Shown: positions 17,288 through 26,325, counted from the stretch's first letter. The stretch is 64,000 nucleotides of DNA from Enterobacter quasihormaechei (GCF_004331385.1 NZ_SJON01000005.1:1-64000), one strand, 5' to 3'. Notes: generated by a model not told the origin, from the letters alone. Numbers and translations: made by a program.

Positions 17288-18775
17288 ATGCAGAAAAACG
17301 TTTCTTATCAACAACTCACCCGCACCTTCCAGCGTCTCTCCCGCTTCTCTCACCTCTCCTCCATCGCCAGCTGGGACATGTTTACCATGATGCCGCCCGG
17401 CGGCAGCGCCGCGCGCGGTGAGGCGCTGGCGGAGATGAGCGTCCTGCAACATCAGATCCTGACCGATAAAAAAATGGGTGAATGGCTGGCTGCGGCGGCT
17501 GAAGAAGATTTGAACGACGTAGAGCAGGCCAACCTGCGTGAAATGACGCGCCACTACCAGCAGGCCACCTTACTGCCGGAATCGCTGGTAGAGGCAAAAT
17601 CGCTGGCAGGTAGCAAGTGTGAACACGCCTGGCGCACTCAGCGTCCGGCCAACGACTGGCAGGGCTTTTCAGCCAACCTGAAAGAGGTGGTGAAGCTCAG
17701 TCGTGAAGAAGCTCGCCTGCGCGCCGAGGCCAAAGGCTGCACGCCTTACGACGCGCTGCTGGATATTTTTGAACCCGACATGACCAGCGCCCGCCTGGAT
17801 GTGCTGTTTGGCGATATGAAGTCGTGGCTGCCGGACCTGCTGGCAAAGGTTGTGGAAAAACAAGCTCAGCGATCGTTCGTTCCGCCACAGGGTCCCTTCC
17901 CGACCGCCACGCAGCGCGAGCTGGGCCTGGAAGCGATGAAAATGCTGGGCTTCGATTTTAACGGCGGTCGTCTGGACGTTAGCGCCCACCCGTTCTGCGG
18001 CGGCGTGCCGGAAGATGTGCGTATCACCACGCGTTACGATGAAGACGAGTTGCTCAGCGCGCTTTTCGGCGTGATCCACGAAACCGGACATGCCCGCTAC
18101 GAGCAAAATCTTCCCCGAGCGTGGGCCGGGCAGCCCGTTGCACTGGCGCGCTCTACGGCGATCCATGAATCCCAGAGTCTGTTCTTTGAGATGCAGCTGG
18201 GCCGCAGCGAGGCATTCCTCAAGCATCTGCTTCCGGCGGTCCATGCCCGTTTCGGCAGTCAGGCGGCGTTCAGTGAAGAGAATTTCATTGCCTGGAACCA
18301 GCGCGTGAAACCGGGATACATTCGCGTGGATGCGGATGAAGTGAGCTACCCGGCGCACGTGGTGCTGCGCTATGAGATCGAGCGCGCGCTGATCAACGGC
18401 GAAATCGAAGTCGACGATATTCCCGCCCTGTGGGATGAGAAAATGCAGGCCTGGCTTGGGTTATCCACCAGGGATAATTATCGCAACGGCTGTATGCAGG
18501 ATATCCACTGGACCGACGGCGGTTTCGGCTACTTCCCGTCTTACACGCTGGGGGCAATGTATGCGGCACAGCTCTTCCATGCTGCCAAAACTGCGCTGCC
18601 CGGGTTGCAGGCATCCATTGCCGGAGGCGATTTCTCGGCGCTGTTTGACTGGCTGCGTCAGAACATCTGGCAGCACGGCAGCCGCTTCAGCACGTCGCAG
18701 TTAATCACTCAGGCAACGGGTGAGGATCTGAACATCCGTTACTTCCGCGAACACCTGACTTCCCGCTACCTGTAA
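17288..18775 (+). CDS. M32 family carboxypeptidase (Taq-type)
   Basis: Cytoplasmic zinc metallocarboxypeptidase of the thermostable carboxypeptidase 1/YpwA family, 495 residues, the family length. The HExxH zinc motif is visible as VIHETGHARYEQ near residue 267, and the second conserved site HESQS (AIHESQSLFFE), which supplies the third ligand, is 30 residues further. The late motif IHWTDGGFGYFPSYTLG is also typical. It releases C-terminal residues from peptides. In E. coli K-12 there is no gene here; it sits between the hcp cluster and asr. A strong but T-poor hairpin follows its stop codon. Confidence 0.93.
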   Translation: MQKNVSYQQLTRTFQRLSRFSHLSSIASWDMFTMMPPGGSAARGEALAEMSVLQHQILTDKKMGEWLAAAAEEDLNDVEQANLREMTRHYQQATLLPESLVEAKSLAGSKCEHAWRTQRPANDWQGFSANLKEVVKLSREEARLRAEAKGCTPYDALLDIFEPDMTSARLDVLFGDMKSWLPDLLAKVVEKQAQRSFVPPQGPFPTATQRELGLEAMKMLGFDFNGGRLDVSAHPFCGGVPEDVRITTRYDEDELLSALFGVIHETGHARYEQNLPRAWAGQPVALARSTAIHESQSLFFEMQLGRSEAFLKHLLPAVHARFGSQAAFSEENFIAWNQRVKPGYIRVDADEVSYPAHVVLRYEIERALINGEIEVDDIPALWDEKMQAWLGLSTRDNYRNGCMQDIHWTDGGFGYFPSYTLGAMYAAQLFHAAKTALPGLQASIAGGDFSALFDWLRQNIWQHGSRFSTSQLITQATGEDLNIRYFREHLTSRYL

Positions 18776-18782
18776 CCGAACG

Positions 18783-18803
18783 CGCCGGGGTGACGCCCCG
18801 GCG
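18783..18803 (+). terminator. GC-rich stem-loop after the carboxypeptidase gene
   Basis: CGCCGGGG (18783-18790) pairs with CCCCGGCG (18796-18803) around a 5-base loop, followed only by TTGT. It lies immediately before the RstA box of asr. Confidence 0.5.
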
Positions 18804-18806
18804 TTG

Positions 18807-18820
18807 TACATACGGTTACA
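18807..18820 (+). promoter_or_regulatory. RstA box upstream of asr
   Basis: TACATACGGTTACA matches the RstA consensus TACATNTNGTTACA at every fixed position but one. asr is a known direct RstA target in E. coli. The site is 105 bases upstream of the asr start codon; the response-regulator gene rstA is also in this window at 50243. Confidence 0.8.
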
Positions 18821-18845
18821 CGCCGATACCAATCACTCACGGAAA

Positions 18846-18916
18846 CCTCGAATTTACAGGGATATAGTTCTTTCAACGGCCCCGCAGTGGGGTTAAATGA
18901 AAAACCAAATTCGAGG
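18846..18916 (+). promoter_or_regulatory. asr 5' UTR stem sequestering the ribosome-binding site
   Basis: CCTCGAATTT (18846-18855) is perfectly complementary to AAATTCGAGG (18907-18916), and the latter contains the GAGG Shine-Dalgarno element of asr eight bases before the ATG. Between them CCCC (18880s) and GGGG (18890s) can form a small inner hairpin. The structure is seen in sequence; the regulatory role is inference. Confidence 0.6.
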
Positions 18917-18924
18917 GTATGAAA

Positions 18925-19230
18925 ATGAAAAAAGTATTAGCTCTGGTTGTTGCCGCTGCTATGGGTCTGTCTTCTGCTGCATTCGCGGCTGAAACTACCG
19001 CCACCGCAGCGCCTGCGGCGACCACTTCTGCTCCGGCCAAAACGGTTCACCATAAAAAACATCACAAAGCGGCTAAACCTGCGGCAGAACAGAAAGCACA
19101 GGCGGCTAAAAAGCACCACAAAAAAGCGGCAAAACCCGCGGTAGAGCAGAAAGCACAGGCGGCTAAAAAGCATCACAAAAAAGCGGCAAAACACGAAGCG
19201 GCTAAACCTGCTGCACAGCCAGCAGCGTAA
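18925..19230 (+). CDS. asr: acid-shock protein Asr
   Basis: Periplasmic acid-shock protein, 101 residues from the ATG at 18925. The signal peptide ([21 protein letters not shown]) is near-identical to E. coli Asr. The mature part is built of Lys/Ala/His-rich repeats: two near-identical units of about 20 residues centred on [16 protein letters not shown]. The ATG at 18925 is preferred over 18919 because GAGG lies eight bases upstream of it. Strongly basic, intrinsically disordered; thought to act as a chaperone or charge buffer at low pH. Preceded by an RstA box and by a 5' UTR stem that covers its Shine-Dalgarno sequence. Confidence 0.95.
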   Translation: MKKVLALVVAAAMGLSSAAFAAETTATAAPAATTSAPAKTVHHKKHHKAAKPAAEQKAQAAKKHHKKAAKPAVEQKAQAAKKHHKKAAKHEAAKPAAQPAA

Positions 19231-19272
19231 GAGTACACGCTTAACCGTGCCCTTCGGGGCACGTTGGTAAAC

Positions 19273-19309
19273 CGGCGCTGAACGGGTTTGAGGTCAGCGC
19301 CGTTTTTTT
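19273..19309 (+). terminator. Rho-independent terminator of asr
   Basis: CGGCGCTGA (19273-19281) pairs with TCAGCGCCG (19294-19302), followed by seven T residues. A separate small hairpin (GTGCCC/GGGCAC) lies just upstream. Confidence 0.9.
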
Positions 19310-19322
19310 ATCCGGAGGGCGT

Positions 19323-19406
19323 ATGCTGCGGCGCTATCGGTTTGAGTTCATTCTTATCCTGCTAATCTTGTGCGCGCTCATCGCCAGCCACTTTTATCTT
19401 TCCTGA
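19323..19406 (+). CDS. ydgU: small membrane protein YdgU
   Basis: A 27-codon ORF starting ATG CTG CGG CGC and ending TCC TGA. The peptide begins MLRRYRFEFILILLIL and continues CALIASHFYLS: a basic N-terminus and one membrane helix. GGAGGG lies four bases upstream of the start. The position between asr and ydgD and the sequence match E. coli YdgU. It overlaps nothing and is preceded by the asr terminator, so it needs its own promoter or shares readthrough. Function unknown. Confidence 0.85.
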   Translation: MLRRYRFEFILILLILCALIASHFYLS

Positions 19407-19508
19407 ATGTAGCACGCTGATTTTACTCCCACTTTCTCGCTGTCGCGTCTATAGTATTTTCATAGGGTTCACTTTTAATAATCATAATTACCCCCACCAG
19501 AGTGTGAT

Positions 19509-20330
19509 ATGCGTAAATCTGTTGTGTTGTTACTGGGAACGTTTAGCCTTTTTGCTGGCTTTTCACATGCGGATGATGGTGACGATGTCGCCATTAGCGC
19601 CAAAGAGGTAAAGACGCTGTTTTTTGGTCATGACGATCGTACGCGTGTCACCGATCCTACCGAAGCGCCCTGGGATGCCATCGGGCAACTGGAAACCGCC
19701 AGCGGCAATTTATGTACCGCAACGCTCATTACGCCACGCCTTGCGCTGACGGCGGGTCATTGCCTGCTAATGCCGCCCGAGGGCAAACCGGATAAAGCGA
19801 TCGCCCTGCGCTTTGTGTCGCAAAAAGGAATATGGCGCTACGAAATCCACGGTATTGAGGGGCGGGTGGATCCGTCGCTCGGTAAACGCTTAAAACCGGA
19901 TGGCGATGGCTGGATTGTGCCGCCCGGTGCGGCATCATGGGATTTCGGTCTGATCGTTTTGCGTTATCCGCCATCCGGGATCGCTCCCCTACCGCTTTTT
20001 GATGGCGACAAAGACGCGCTCACCGCCGCCCTGAAGGCCGCCGACCGCAAAGTGACGCAGTCAGGCTACCCTGTTGATCACCTCGATTCGCTTTACACCC
20101 ATACGGACTGCGTGGTGACGGGCTGGGCGCAAAACAGCGTGCTTTCGCATCAGTGCGATACGCTACCGGGTGATAGCGGATCGCCCCTGATGTTAAAAAC
20201 CGCTAACGGCTGGCAGTTGATTGGCGTTCAGAGTTCAGCTCCGGCGGCGAAAGACCGCTGGCGTGCCGATAACCGGGCGTTGGCGGTGACCGGTTTTCGC
20301 GACAGGCTGGAAGCCCTGGCGCAGCTGTAG
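19509..20330 (+). CDS. ydgD: trypsin-like serine protease YdgD
   Basis: Secreted serine protease-like protein of 273 residues. The signal peptide covers residues 1-21 (ending FSHAD). Catalytic histidine is in LTAGHCLL, the serine in [10 protein letters not shown], and a likely aspartate in [11 protein letters not shown]; a cysteine pair around TDCVVTGW and SHQCDTLPG suggests a disulfide as in S1 proteases, consistent with the periplasm. In E. coli the gene has no established substrate. It faces mdtI convergently, with five bases between stop codons. Confidence 0.92.
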   Translation: MRKSVVLLLGTFSLFAGFSHADDGDDVAISAKEVKTLFFGHDDRTRVTDPTEAPWDAIGQLETASGNLCTATLITPRLALTAGHCLLMPPEGKPDKAIALRFVSQKGIWRYEIHGIEGRVDPSLGKRLKPDGDGWIVPPGAASWDFGLIVLRYPPSGIAPLPLFDGDKDALTAALKAADRKVTQSGYPVDHLDSLYTHTDCVVTGWAQNSVLSHQCDTLPGDSGSPLMLKTANGWQLIGVQSSAPAAKDRWRADNRALAVTGFRDRLEALAQL

Positions 20331-20335
20331 GTTAC

Positions 20336-20665
20336 TCAGGCCAGTTTAATCATAATCATGCCGGCGAGCAGTAATACCAGCCCTATCCAGCCTTTATTGT
20401 TTAAACGCTGCCCGAACATAATCCAGCCTGCCGCCAGGGTGGCGGCAATACCGAAGCCGCCCCACAGCGCATAGGCCACGGAAAGATCGATGCCTTTTAC
20501 CGCCTGTGACAGGGCGCTAAACGCCCCCAGCACCGCGGCAATCGATAGCAGGCCGTAGGCTTTGCGACGAAAACCGTCGGAAAACTTCAGAAAGACGTTC
20601 GCAATAATTTCCAGAACGATCGCTAAACCCAGCCAGGCCGCGTGGATCCATTCAAACTGCTGCAT
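20336..20665 (-). CDS. mdtI: spermidine exporter subunit MdtI
   Basis: Small multidrug resistance family protein of 109 residues with four membrane helices. It pairs with MdtJ as a heterodimer to export spermidine. The conserved membrane glutamate is in the first helix ([15 protein letters not shown]) and the GG-x-AY-ALW motif is present in helix 3 ([11 protein letters not shown]). The start overlaps the end of mdtJ by 14 bases, so translation is coupled. Order mdtJ-mdtI and the location next to ydgD are as in E. coli. Confidence 0.95.
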   Translation of the reverse strand: MQQFEWIHAAWLGLAIVLEIIANVFLKFSDGFRRKAYGLLSIAAVLGAFSALSQAVKGIDLSVAYALWGGFGIAATLAAGWIMFGQRLNNKGWIGLVLLLAGMIMIKLA

Positions 20666-21014
20666 GGGTCTGCTCCTTCTGCTGTTTTGCCGGCTTGCGC
20701 GTACCCGATTTAATCAGCACGATACCTGCCACCAGGGTCGTCAACCCGGCAATTTTCATTGTCGTCAAGGTTTCATCAAATATCATGACGCTGAAAAGCG
20801 TAATCAATAAAATACCAATACCTTCCCACAGGGCATATGCCACGCCCAGCGCGATTTTTTTAACCGCGAAGGAGAGGAAAATATAGGAAAGCGTAATCAT
20901 GACCAGCATCAAAATAAATCCGGTGCTGCCATCACTCACGCTCGCCCATTTCATCGACAGGGTGCCGGTAATTTCAGCTACGATAGCCAGCGCTAATAAA
21001 ATCCAGTAAAACAT
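20652..21014 (-). CDS. mdtJ: spermidine exporter subunit MdtJ
   Basis: SMR-family subunit, 120 residues. Four membrane helices with the conserved glutamate in [14 protein letters not shown] and the [20 protein letters not shown] segment, which matches E. coli MdtJ. The ATG at 21014 follows AGGAG at six bases; an upstream in-frame ATG at 21044 would add ten residues absent from E. coli MdtJ. Expression in E. coli is raised by spermidine through upstream translation; a short candidate leader ORF is present here at 21133-21234. The C-terminus is hydrophilic and variable. Confidence 0.95.
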   Translation of the reverse strand: MFYWILLALAIVAEITGTLSMKWASVSDGSTGFILMLVMITLSYIFLSFAVKKIALGVAYALWEGIGILLITLFSVMIFDETLTTMKIAGLTTLVAGIVLIKSGTRKPAKQQKEQTHAAV

Positions 21015-21132
21015 GTTTTTCTCCTGCTTGAGAATATAATCCATCGAGGCTCGCTGCGGACAGCAAACCAAAAAAATTGGGAATTAAATCAGACAGCTAA
21101 GCGCATAGCGCCAGCTCAGGCAGAAGACGTGA

Positions 21133-21234
21133 CTATAGCGCGGAACGCCAGTGTTGTTCACCGGAAAGCATGCAGAGGGAGGTTGAAAACAGAGCAGTGT
21201 TGTTTGAAAAATACGTCCTGAACAAATTGTCCAT
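21133..21234 (-). CDS. candidate leader ORF upstream of mdtJI (MdtU-like)
   Basis: A 33-codon ORF on the mdtJ strand, ending about 120 bases before the mdtJ start. The peptide begins MDNLFRTYFSNNTALFSTS and ends GEQHWRSAL. Its length is close to that of the E. coli leader mdtU (about 34 codons), reported to tune mdtJI by polyamine-dependent translation. I cannot verify residue identity to MdtU from memory. There is no strong Shine-Dalgarno sequence (only GGATAAT some 14 bases upstream), so coding status rests on position, length and family precedent. Confidence 0.4.
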   Translation of the reverse strand: MDNLFRTYFSNNTALFSTSLCMLSGEQHWRSAL

Positions 21235-21435
21235 AAAATTACAATTATCCGCGGTGTTGCTTCTCGTCTTTGCGGATGAAAATTGTCCTCAGTAGTTGAA
21301 CACGCCTGATTTGTATCATAAGCCAGGAATTTACTCAAAGCCTTTTCATTTCTTTACCCAGTCTGTTTGATTTTGGTTAGTTTTTTTAATCCGCTTTCCC
21401 CTCTATTATAAATAAAAAACTTTTCAGGAACGTTC

Positions 21436-22476
21436 ATGGCCAAACCCATTATCACCCTCAACGGGCTTAAGATAGTCATCATGCTGGGCATGCTGGTGAT
21501 CATTTTGACCGGCGTTCGTTTTGCGGCCGATATCATCGTGCCCTTTATCCTGGCGCTTTTTATCGCGGTGATCCTAAACCCGCTGGTGCAGCGGATGGTG
21601 CGGATGCGCATACCGCGGGTGCTGGCGATCAGCCTGCTTATCAGTATTATCATCGTTGCGATGGTGCTGTTAGTTGCCTATCTGGGAACATCCCTGAACG
21701 AGCTGGCGCGAACCCTACCGACATACCGTTCTTCCCTGGCGACCCCGCTGCTGCAAATTGAACCCTGGCTACAACGCGCCGGCATTGAAGTCTCGGTTGA
21801 GGAGTTGCTTAAATACATCGATCCGAATGCTGCCATGACGATTGTCACCAGCCTGCTGACACAGCTTTCCAACGCCATGACCTCCATTTTCCTGCTGTTC
21901 CTGACGGTCGTGTTTATGCTGCTGGAAGTCCCTCAACTGCCTGCAAAGCTACAGCACATCATGGTGCGTCCGGTGGAAGGAATGGGCGCCATTCAGCGCG
22001 CGCTCGACAGCGTTTCACGCTATCTGGTGCTGAAAACGGCCATCAGTCTGGTGACGGGATTCGTGGTCTGGGGGATGCTCGCCGCGCTGGACGTGCGTTT
22101 CGCCTTTGTCTGGGGGCTGCTGGCCTTTGCCCTTAACTACATTCCTAACATCGGCTCCGTGCTGGCGGCGATCCCCCCTATCCTTCAGGTGCTGGTTTTC
22201 AGCGGTTTGTATGATGCGCTGATTCTGCTGGCAGGCTATCTGGTGATTAACCTTGTCTTCGGGAACATTCTTGAGCCACGCATCATGGGGCGTGGGCTGG
22301 GGCTTTCAACCCTCGTTGTGTTCCTGTCCCTGATCTTCTGGGGCTGGCTGCTTGGGCCTGTCGGCATGCTGCTCTCCGTTCCGCTGACGATTATTGTGAA
22401 AATTGGCCTGGAGCAGACCGCCGGTGGACAAAGTATCGCTGTACTGCTGAGCGACATGAGCCATAAGGCCGATTAA
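21436..22476 (+). CDS. tqsA: AI-2 exporter TqsA
   Basis: AI-2E/PerM superfamily inner-membrane protein, 346 residues (E. coli TqsA/YdgG 344), with about seven membrane helices arranged as N-terminal helices, a central soluble-looking region ([19 protein letters not shown]) and C-terminal helices with the family motif [17 protein letters not shown]. Exports the quorum signal autoinducer-2 and affects biofilm formation in E. coli. The start follows CAGGAA. Its end overlaps the following minus-strand gene by four bases. In E. coli pntBA comes next; here more than 20 kb intervene. Confidence 0.94.
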   Translation: MAKPIITLNGLKIVIMLGMLVIILTGVRFAADIIVPFILALFIAVILNPLVQRMVRMRIPRVLAISLLISIIIVAMVLLVAYLGTSLNELARTLPTYRSSLATPLLQIEPWLQRAGIEVSVEELLKYIDPNAAMTIVTSLLTQLSNAMTSIFLLFLTVVFMLLEVPQLPAKLQHIMVRPVEGMGAIQRALDSVSRYLVLKTAISLVTGFVVWGMLAALDVRFAFVWGLLAFALNYIPNIGSVLAAIPPILQVLVFSGLYDALILLAGYLVINLVFGNILEPRIMGRGLGLSTLVVFLSLIFWGWLLGPVGMLLSVPLTIIVKIGLEQTAGGQSIAVLLSDMSHKAD

Positions 22477-23420
22477 TTCTCCATCGACAGCACGGGCTTG
22501 CGCGTTCTTCCCGCTTCGCGATAGTTGCCCAATGCCCGCTGCCATTCCGTCAGAGGGTAAAGGGTGACATCGCTGCACTGGCTGGCCCGCAGTTTCGGCC
22601 AGATGCGCTGAAACTCCGCCTGCCACGCCTCCGTGCTGAGTGCGTCCAGGTAATTACGAATGTGAAACCACGCCACGCGCGGCAACGCCCGCTGCTGCCG
22701 GAATGTCTGACCGGAGAGCAGCCCGTAGCAGACAAACGTGCCGCTTTCAGGCATCACGCCCAGGATCGTTTCCGCCAGGCTGCCGCCCGTGGCGTCGTAC
22801 ACCACGTCTGCGCGCGCGGCGGCAGCGTTGACTGCGGCCATATCCTGTTGCGCAATGGGGACGATCCCTAATCCGGCCAAACGTTGAGCGTGCACGGGCG
22901 AGCGGTGGATCCCGTAAACCGCCTCTGCACCCGCCTGACGAGCCCATTGCCCGAGCAGAACGGCGCAGTCAGAACCGGCAGCGGTGAGCAGCACCGTTTT
23001 ACCGGCCGGAGGATAGCGGTCCAGCATCATCTGTGCGGCAAGCGGGTTGATATACGCCCGCGCGGCAAGCAGCGAGTCGACGTCGTCCGGGACAGGAACC
23101 GCGTACCCTGCCGGGCAATCGACATAACGCTGCCACGTCCCCTTTCCCCGTAACGGCAGCACCCGCTTGCCCAGCAGCGTCGGGTAAGCGGCGGGCGTTT
23201 CGGTTACTATTCCGACCCCTTCATAACCGGCTATCGCAGGCAGCGGCGTGCGATGGCGATACGCCCCGGTTATGGGGATAAGATCGGAGGCGTTCACCGG
23301 CGAAAAAAGCATGCGCACACGTATCTCTCCCGGCTGGCGCGGCGGCATGGGGGCGGTTTCCGGTTGCAGTACCGATTCAGGCTCACCAAACCGGCGATAC
23401 CAGAGGGCCAGATTAAGCAT
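22473..23420 (-). CDS. MDR-family quinone oxidoreductase-like protein
   Basis: Zinc-free medium-chain dehydrogenase/reductase, 315 residues, resembling enoyl reductase/NADPH:quinone oxidoreductase proteins (N-terminal catalytic GroES-like domain with [13 protein letters not shown], then a Rossmann fold with [19 protein letters not shown]). No zinc-ligand cysteines of the ADH type are visible. It probably reduces enoyl or quinone substrates with NADPH; the substrate is unknown. The ATG at 23420 overlaps the end of the flavin-dependent oxidoreductase gene by eight bases, so the two form an operon. Confidence 0.85.
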   Translation of the reverse strand: MLNLALWYRRFGEPESVLQPETAPMPPRQPGEIRVRMLFSPVNASDLIPITGAYRHRTPLPAIAGYEGVGIVTETPAAYPTLLGKRVLPLRGKGTWQRYVDCPAGYAVPVPDDVDSLLAARAYINPLAAQMMLDRYPPAGKTVLLTAAGSDCAVLLGQWARQAGAEAVYGIHRSPVHAQRLAGLGIVPIAQQDMAAVNAAAARADVVYDATGGSLAETILGVMPESGTFVCYGLLSGQTFRQQRALPRVAWFHIRNYLDALSTEAWQAEFQRIWPKLRASQCSDVTLYPLTEWQRALGNYREAGRTRKPVLSMEN

Positions 23421-24447
23421 TACGATCGCGCCATCCCATTTCCGGTGCGACATGTTTCAGTATGGACTCGATGACATGCGCGTTGTATGCCACGCCCAGC
23501 TGATTCGGCACGGTAAGCAATAGCGTATCCGCTTCAGCGATGGCTTCATCCTTTTTCAGCTGTTCAATCAGCTTGTCTGGCTCTGCGGCGTAACTGCGTC
23601 CGAAAATTGCCCGCGTTTTCTCATCCAGATAGCCAACGCTGTCGCTCTCGTTGCGGCCTGAACCGAAATACATCCGGTCGCGATCGTCCATCAGGGCAAA
23701 AATACTGCGGCTGACCGAAACGCGCGGCTGACGAGTATGCCCAGCCTCTGCCCAGGCCTGTCGGTAGGCACGGATCTGTTTTGCCTGCTGAATATGAAAC
23801 GGCTCGCCGGTTTCATCGTCTTTTAGCGTTGAGCTTTGCAGGTTCATCCCCAGTTTGGCCGCCCATACTGCCGTTGCATTGGAGCCAGCCCCCCACCAGA
23901 TACGATCGCGTAAGCCTTCTGAATGCGGCTCCAGACGCAACAATCCCGGCGGGTTGGGGAACATCGGCTGTGGGTTAGGCTTCGCAAACCCTTCACCACG
24001 TAATACATCAAGCAGTACTTCGGTGTGGCGGCGCGCCATATCGGATTCATTTTCCCCTTCCTGCGGCACGTAACCAAAATAACGCCAGCCATCAATCACC
24101 TGCTCCGGAGAGCCCCGGCTGATACCCAGCTGTAATCGTCCGCCGGAGATGAGATCTGCCGCGCCAGCATCTTCCGCCATATACAGCGGATTCTCGTACC
24201 GCATGTCGATCACGCCCGTACCGATTTCGATGCGTTTGGTTTTCGCGCCTATCGCAGCCAGCAAGGGGAATGGCGAACTGAGCTGGCGGGCAAAATGGTG
24301 CACGCGGAAATAAGCGCCGTCCGCGCCCAGCTCTTCAGCGGCGACCGCCAGATCGATGGACTGTAGCAGCGCGTCAGCCGCGGTCTGCGTGCCGGACTGG
24401 GAAGACGGCGTCCAGTGACCAAACGACAAAAATCCAATCTTTTTCAT
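23413..24447 (-). CDS. LLM-class flavin-dependent oxidoreductase
   Basis: Luciferase-like monooxygenase superfamily protein of 344 residues, a TIM-barrel enzyme using FMN or F420-like flavin (FMN in enterics). It begins MKKIGFLSFGHWTPSS and includes RIEIGTGVIDMRYENPLYMAEDA and SGGRLQLGISRGSPEQV, the family's flavin-loop segments. The substrate is not known. It is the first gene of a two-gene unit with the MDR reductase, which could supply reducing equivalents or act on a shared substrate; that coupling is inference. Confidence 0.9.
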   Translation of the reverse strand: MKKIGFLSFGHWTPSSQSGTQTAADALLQSIDLAVAAEELGADGAYFRVHHFARQLSSPFPLLAAIGAKTKRIEIGTGVIDMRYENPLYMAEDAGAADLISGGRLQLGISRGSPEQVIDGWRYFGYVPQEGENESDMARRHTEVLLDVLRGEGFAKPNPQPMFPNPPGLLRLEPHSEGLRDRIWWGAGSNATAVWAAKLGMNLQSSTLKDDETGEPFHIQQAKQIRAYRQAWAEAGHTRQPRVSVSRSIFALMDDRDRMYFGSGRNESDSVGYLDEKTRAIFGRSYAAEPDKLIEQLKKDEAIAEADTLLLTVPNQLGVAYNAHVIESILKHVAPEMGWRDRNA

Positions 24448-24652
24448 AGTGGAATATCCTGATGAAGCATTGCGTGATCCCTACTCTACGCATTCGCGGA
24501 TGAGAATAAATGGTGATTATTTAACGGAATGCTTCAAATAAACTGACAGAAAACGCAGACCACAGGCATCCCTCCCGCCGAGGAGGCATTCTCCTGCCAT
24601 CTCATAATGGGATATAGTGTGAACTATTCTTTTTTAACAGGTAACAACAGCA

Positions 24653-25000
24653 ATGGCTCTGATCCCCAAAAACTACGCACGGCTGGAAAGCGGCTACCGT
24701 GAAAAAGCGCTTAAAATTTACCCGTGGGTCTGTGGGCGCTGCTCGCGAGAGTTTGTTTATTCGAATCTTCGTGAACTCACGGTTCACCATATCGACCACG
24801 ATCACACCAATAACCCGGAAGACGGCAGTAACTGGGAGCTGTTATGCCTGTTTTGCCACGACCACGAACACTCAAAGTACACCGAAGCAGACCAGTATGG
24901 CACCACCGTTGTCGCGGGTGAGGATGCGCAAAAAGACGTGGGTGTCGCTACGTTTAATCCTTTTGCCGATCTCAAAGCGATGATGAACAAGAAGAAATAA
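24653..25000 (+). CDS. yajD: HNH nuclease-family protein YajD
   Basis: 115-residue protein nearly identical to E. coli YajD: N-terminus MALIPKNYARLESGYREKAL, zinc-binding pair CGRC and CLFC, and the HNH-type core TVHHIDHDHTNNPEDGSNWE (histidines at the metal site). The family is annotated as HNH endonuclease-like; the biological target is unknown. It stands alone, 205 bases from the divergent flavin oxidoreductase gene, and in E. coli lies elsewhere on the chromosome. Confidence 0.94.
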   Translation: MALIPKNYARLESGYREKALKIYPWVCGRCSREFVYSNLRELTVHHIDHDHTNNPEDGSNWELLCLFCHDHEHSKYTEADQYGTTVVAGEDAQKDVGVATFNPFADLKAMMNKKK

Positions 25001-25167
25001 TATCAACGGCTTTACCGCCCATCGGCAACAATACGATGTGCCGATCGTCTTACTGTTAAGTGATATTAACAATTGCTGCTAAGTTGTAAATTTCCCCTTG
25101 CCGGACGGGACAAATCGGTTATCGTGCCAGGCAACTTTTTCGGCAATACAAGACAGTGGGATGCGCT

Positions 25168-26187
25168 ATGGCGATTTTTGATGGTCACAATGACCTGTTG
25201 CTTAACTTATGGCTTCACCATCGCCAGGATCCGGTAACGGCTTTCTTTTCCGGTATTGAGAACGGACATCTCGATTATCCCCGCATGCAGCAAGGCGGAT
25301 TTTCCGGCGGGCTGTTCGCGCTGTTCGTGCCGCCGCAGGCGTATATCGCCCGCATGGCGCCGCAATACGCCAGCGAGCCGTGGGAGCCGATCGACATTCT
25401 CTGGCAGCAGTTGACGATCCTTAAGCAGCTTATCGCACACTCCGCAGGCCGGGCGCGGTTGTGCCTGAGCGCGGCGGATATCGAACGCTGCCGTCAGGAT
25501 AAGGTGCTGGCAATGGTGGCGCATATTGAGGGCGCGGGCGGTTTTGACGGCGAGGGAGACGATCTACGGGCCTTTTATGCCGCCGGCGTGCGCAGCATTG
25601 GGCCTTTCTGGAACATTGCTAACCGTTTCGGCACCGGCGTTAACGGAGCATTTCCCGGCAGCCCGGACAGCGGCCCTGGCCTCACCGCAGAGGGGATCGC
25701 CCTCGTCAGGCAGGCTAACGCCCTGAACATGGTGATTGACGTCTCGCATATGAATGAAAAGGCGTTCTGGGATACTGCTCGTCATTCCTCTTCCCCGCTG
25801 GTCGCTACCCATTCCAACGCCCATGCTCTGTGCCCGCAACCGCGCAATCTGACCGATCGGCAGCTGCTGGCCATCCGCGACAGCGGCGGCATGGTGGGCG
25901 TTAATTTCGGCAACGCCTTTCTGCGCGCCGACGGTAAACGCGATAGTGATACTCCGCTCAGCACAATCGTTCGCCATATCGACTATCTTATTAACATCAT
26001 GGGTGACGATCACGTCGCGCTCGGCTCCGATTTTGACGGCATTACGTTGCCGGATGAGTTGCACGATGTGAGTGGTTTACCGCGGCTGATCGGCGCGTTG
26101 CGCGATAGCGGCTATGATCAATTTGTGCTGAATAAACTGCTGTGGGGCAACTGGCAAAAGGTATTGCAAAATGTTTGGCAACAATAG
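25168..26187 (+). CDS. M19 family membrane-dipeptidase homologue
   Basis: Zinc dipeptidase of the renal dipeptidase (peptidase M19) family, about 339 residues from the ATG at 25168. Metal ligands are visible: DGHNDLL at the N-terminus (H-x-D), the bridging glutamate in MVAHIEGAGG, and histidines in VIDVSHMNEKAFWD and VATHSNAHALC. It hydrolyses dipeptides, including D-containing ones in relatives. A GTG 12 bases upstream is possible, but GGGA precedes the ATG at six bases. It lies 138 bases upstream of pqqA on the same strand; a role in peptide turnover linked to PqqA processing is possible but unproven. Confidence 0.9.
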   Translation: MAIFDGHNDLLLNLWLHHRQDPVTAFFSGIENGHLDYPRMQQGGFSGGLFALFVPPQAYIARMAPQYASEPWEPIDILWQQLTILKQLIAHSAGRARLCLSAADIERCRQDKVLAMVAHIEGAGGFDGEGDDLRAFYAAGVRSIGPFWNIANRFGTGVNGAFPGSPDSGPGLTAEGIALVRQANALNMVIDVSHMNEKAFWDTARHSSSPLVATHSNAHALCPQPRNLTDRQLLAIRDSGGMVGVNFGNAFLRADGKRDSDTPLSTIVRHIDYLINIMGDDHVALGSDFDGITLPDELHDVSGLPRLIGALRDSGYDQFVLNKLLWGNWQKVLQNVWQQ

Positions 26188-26257
26188 GTTGCGTTGTAAA
26201 CATTACGTTAATTCCTTACATATTTTGGGTTGAGCTTTGCCCCCCTGTAGCGCATTA

Positions 26258-26273
26258 TTTGATGACCATCACA
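26258..26273 (+). promoter_or_regulatory. CRP-like site upstream of pqqA
   Basis: TTTGATGACCATCACA matches the CRP half-sites TGTGA-N6-TCACA with one mismatch (TTTGA). It centres about 60 bases upstream of the pqqA start codon. The same bases also fit an FNR box in part (TTGAT-N4-ATCAC), so either regulator could be responsible. Confidence 0.4.
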
Positions 26274-26325
26274 AAACTGGCACAAACGATGGCGTTAGTG
26301 CTGTATTTTTAAAGAGGAAAAAACG

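Noticed and set aside
18919-18921. upstream ATG as asr start
   Set aside because: GAGG would be only two bases away; the ATG at 18925 has correct spacing and matches E. coli Asr.
21084-21338. 84-codon minus-strand ORF upstream of mdtJ
   Set aside because: Its composition is not protein-like and it lacks a ribosome-binding site; the 33-codon ORF in another frame is the better leader candidate.
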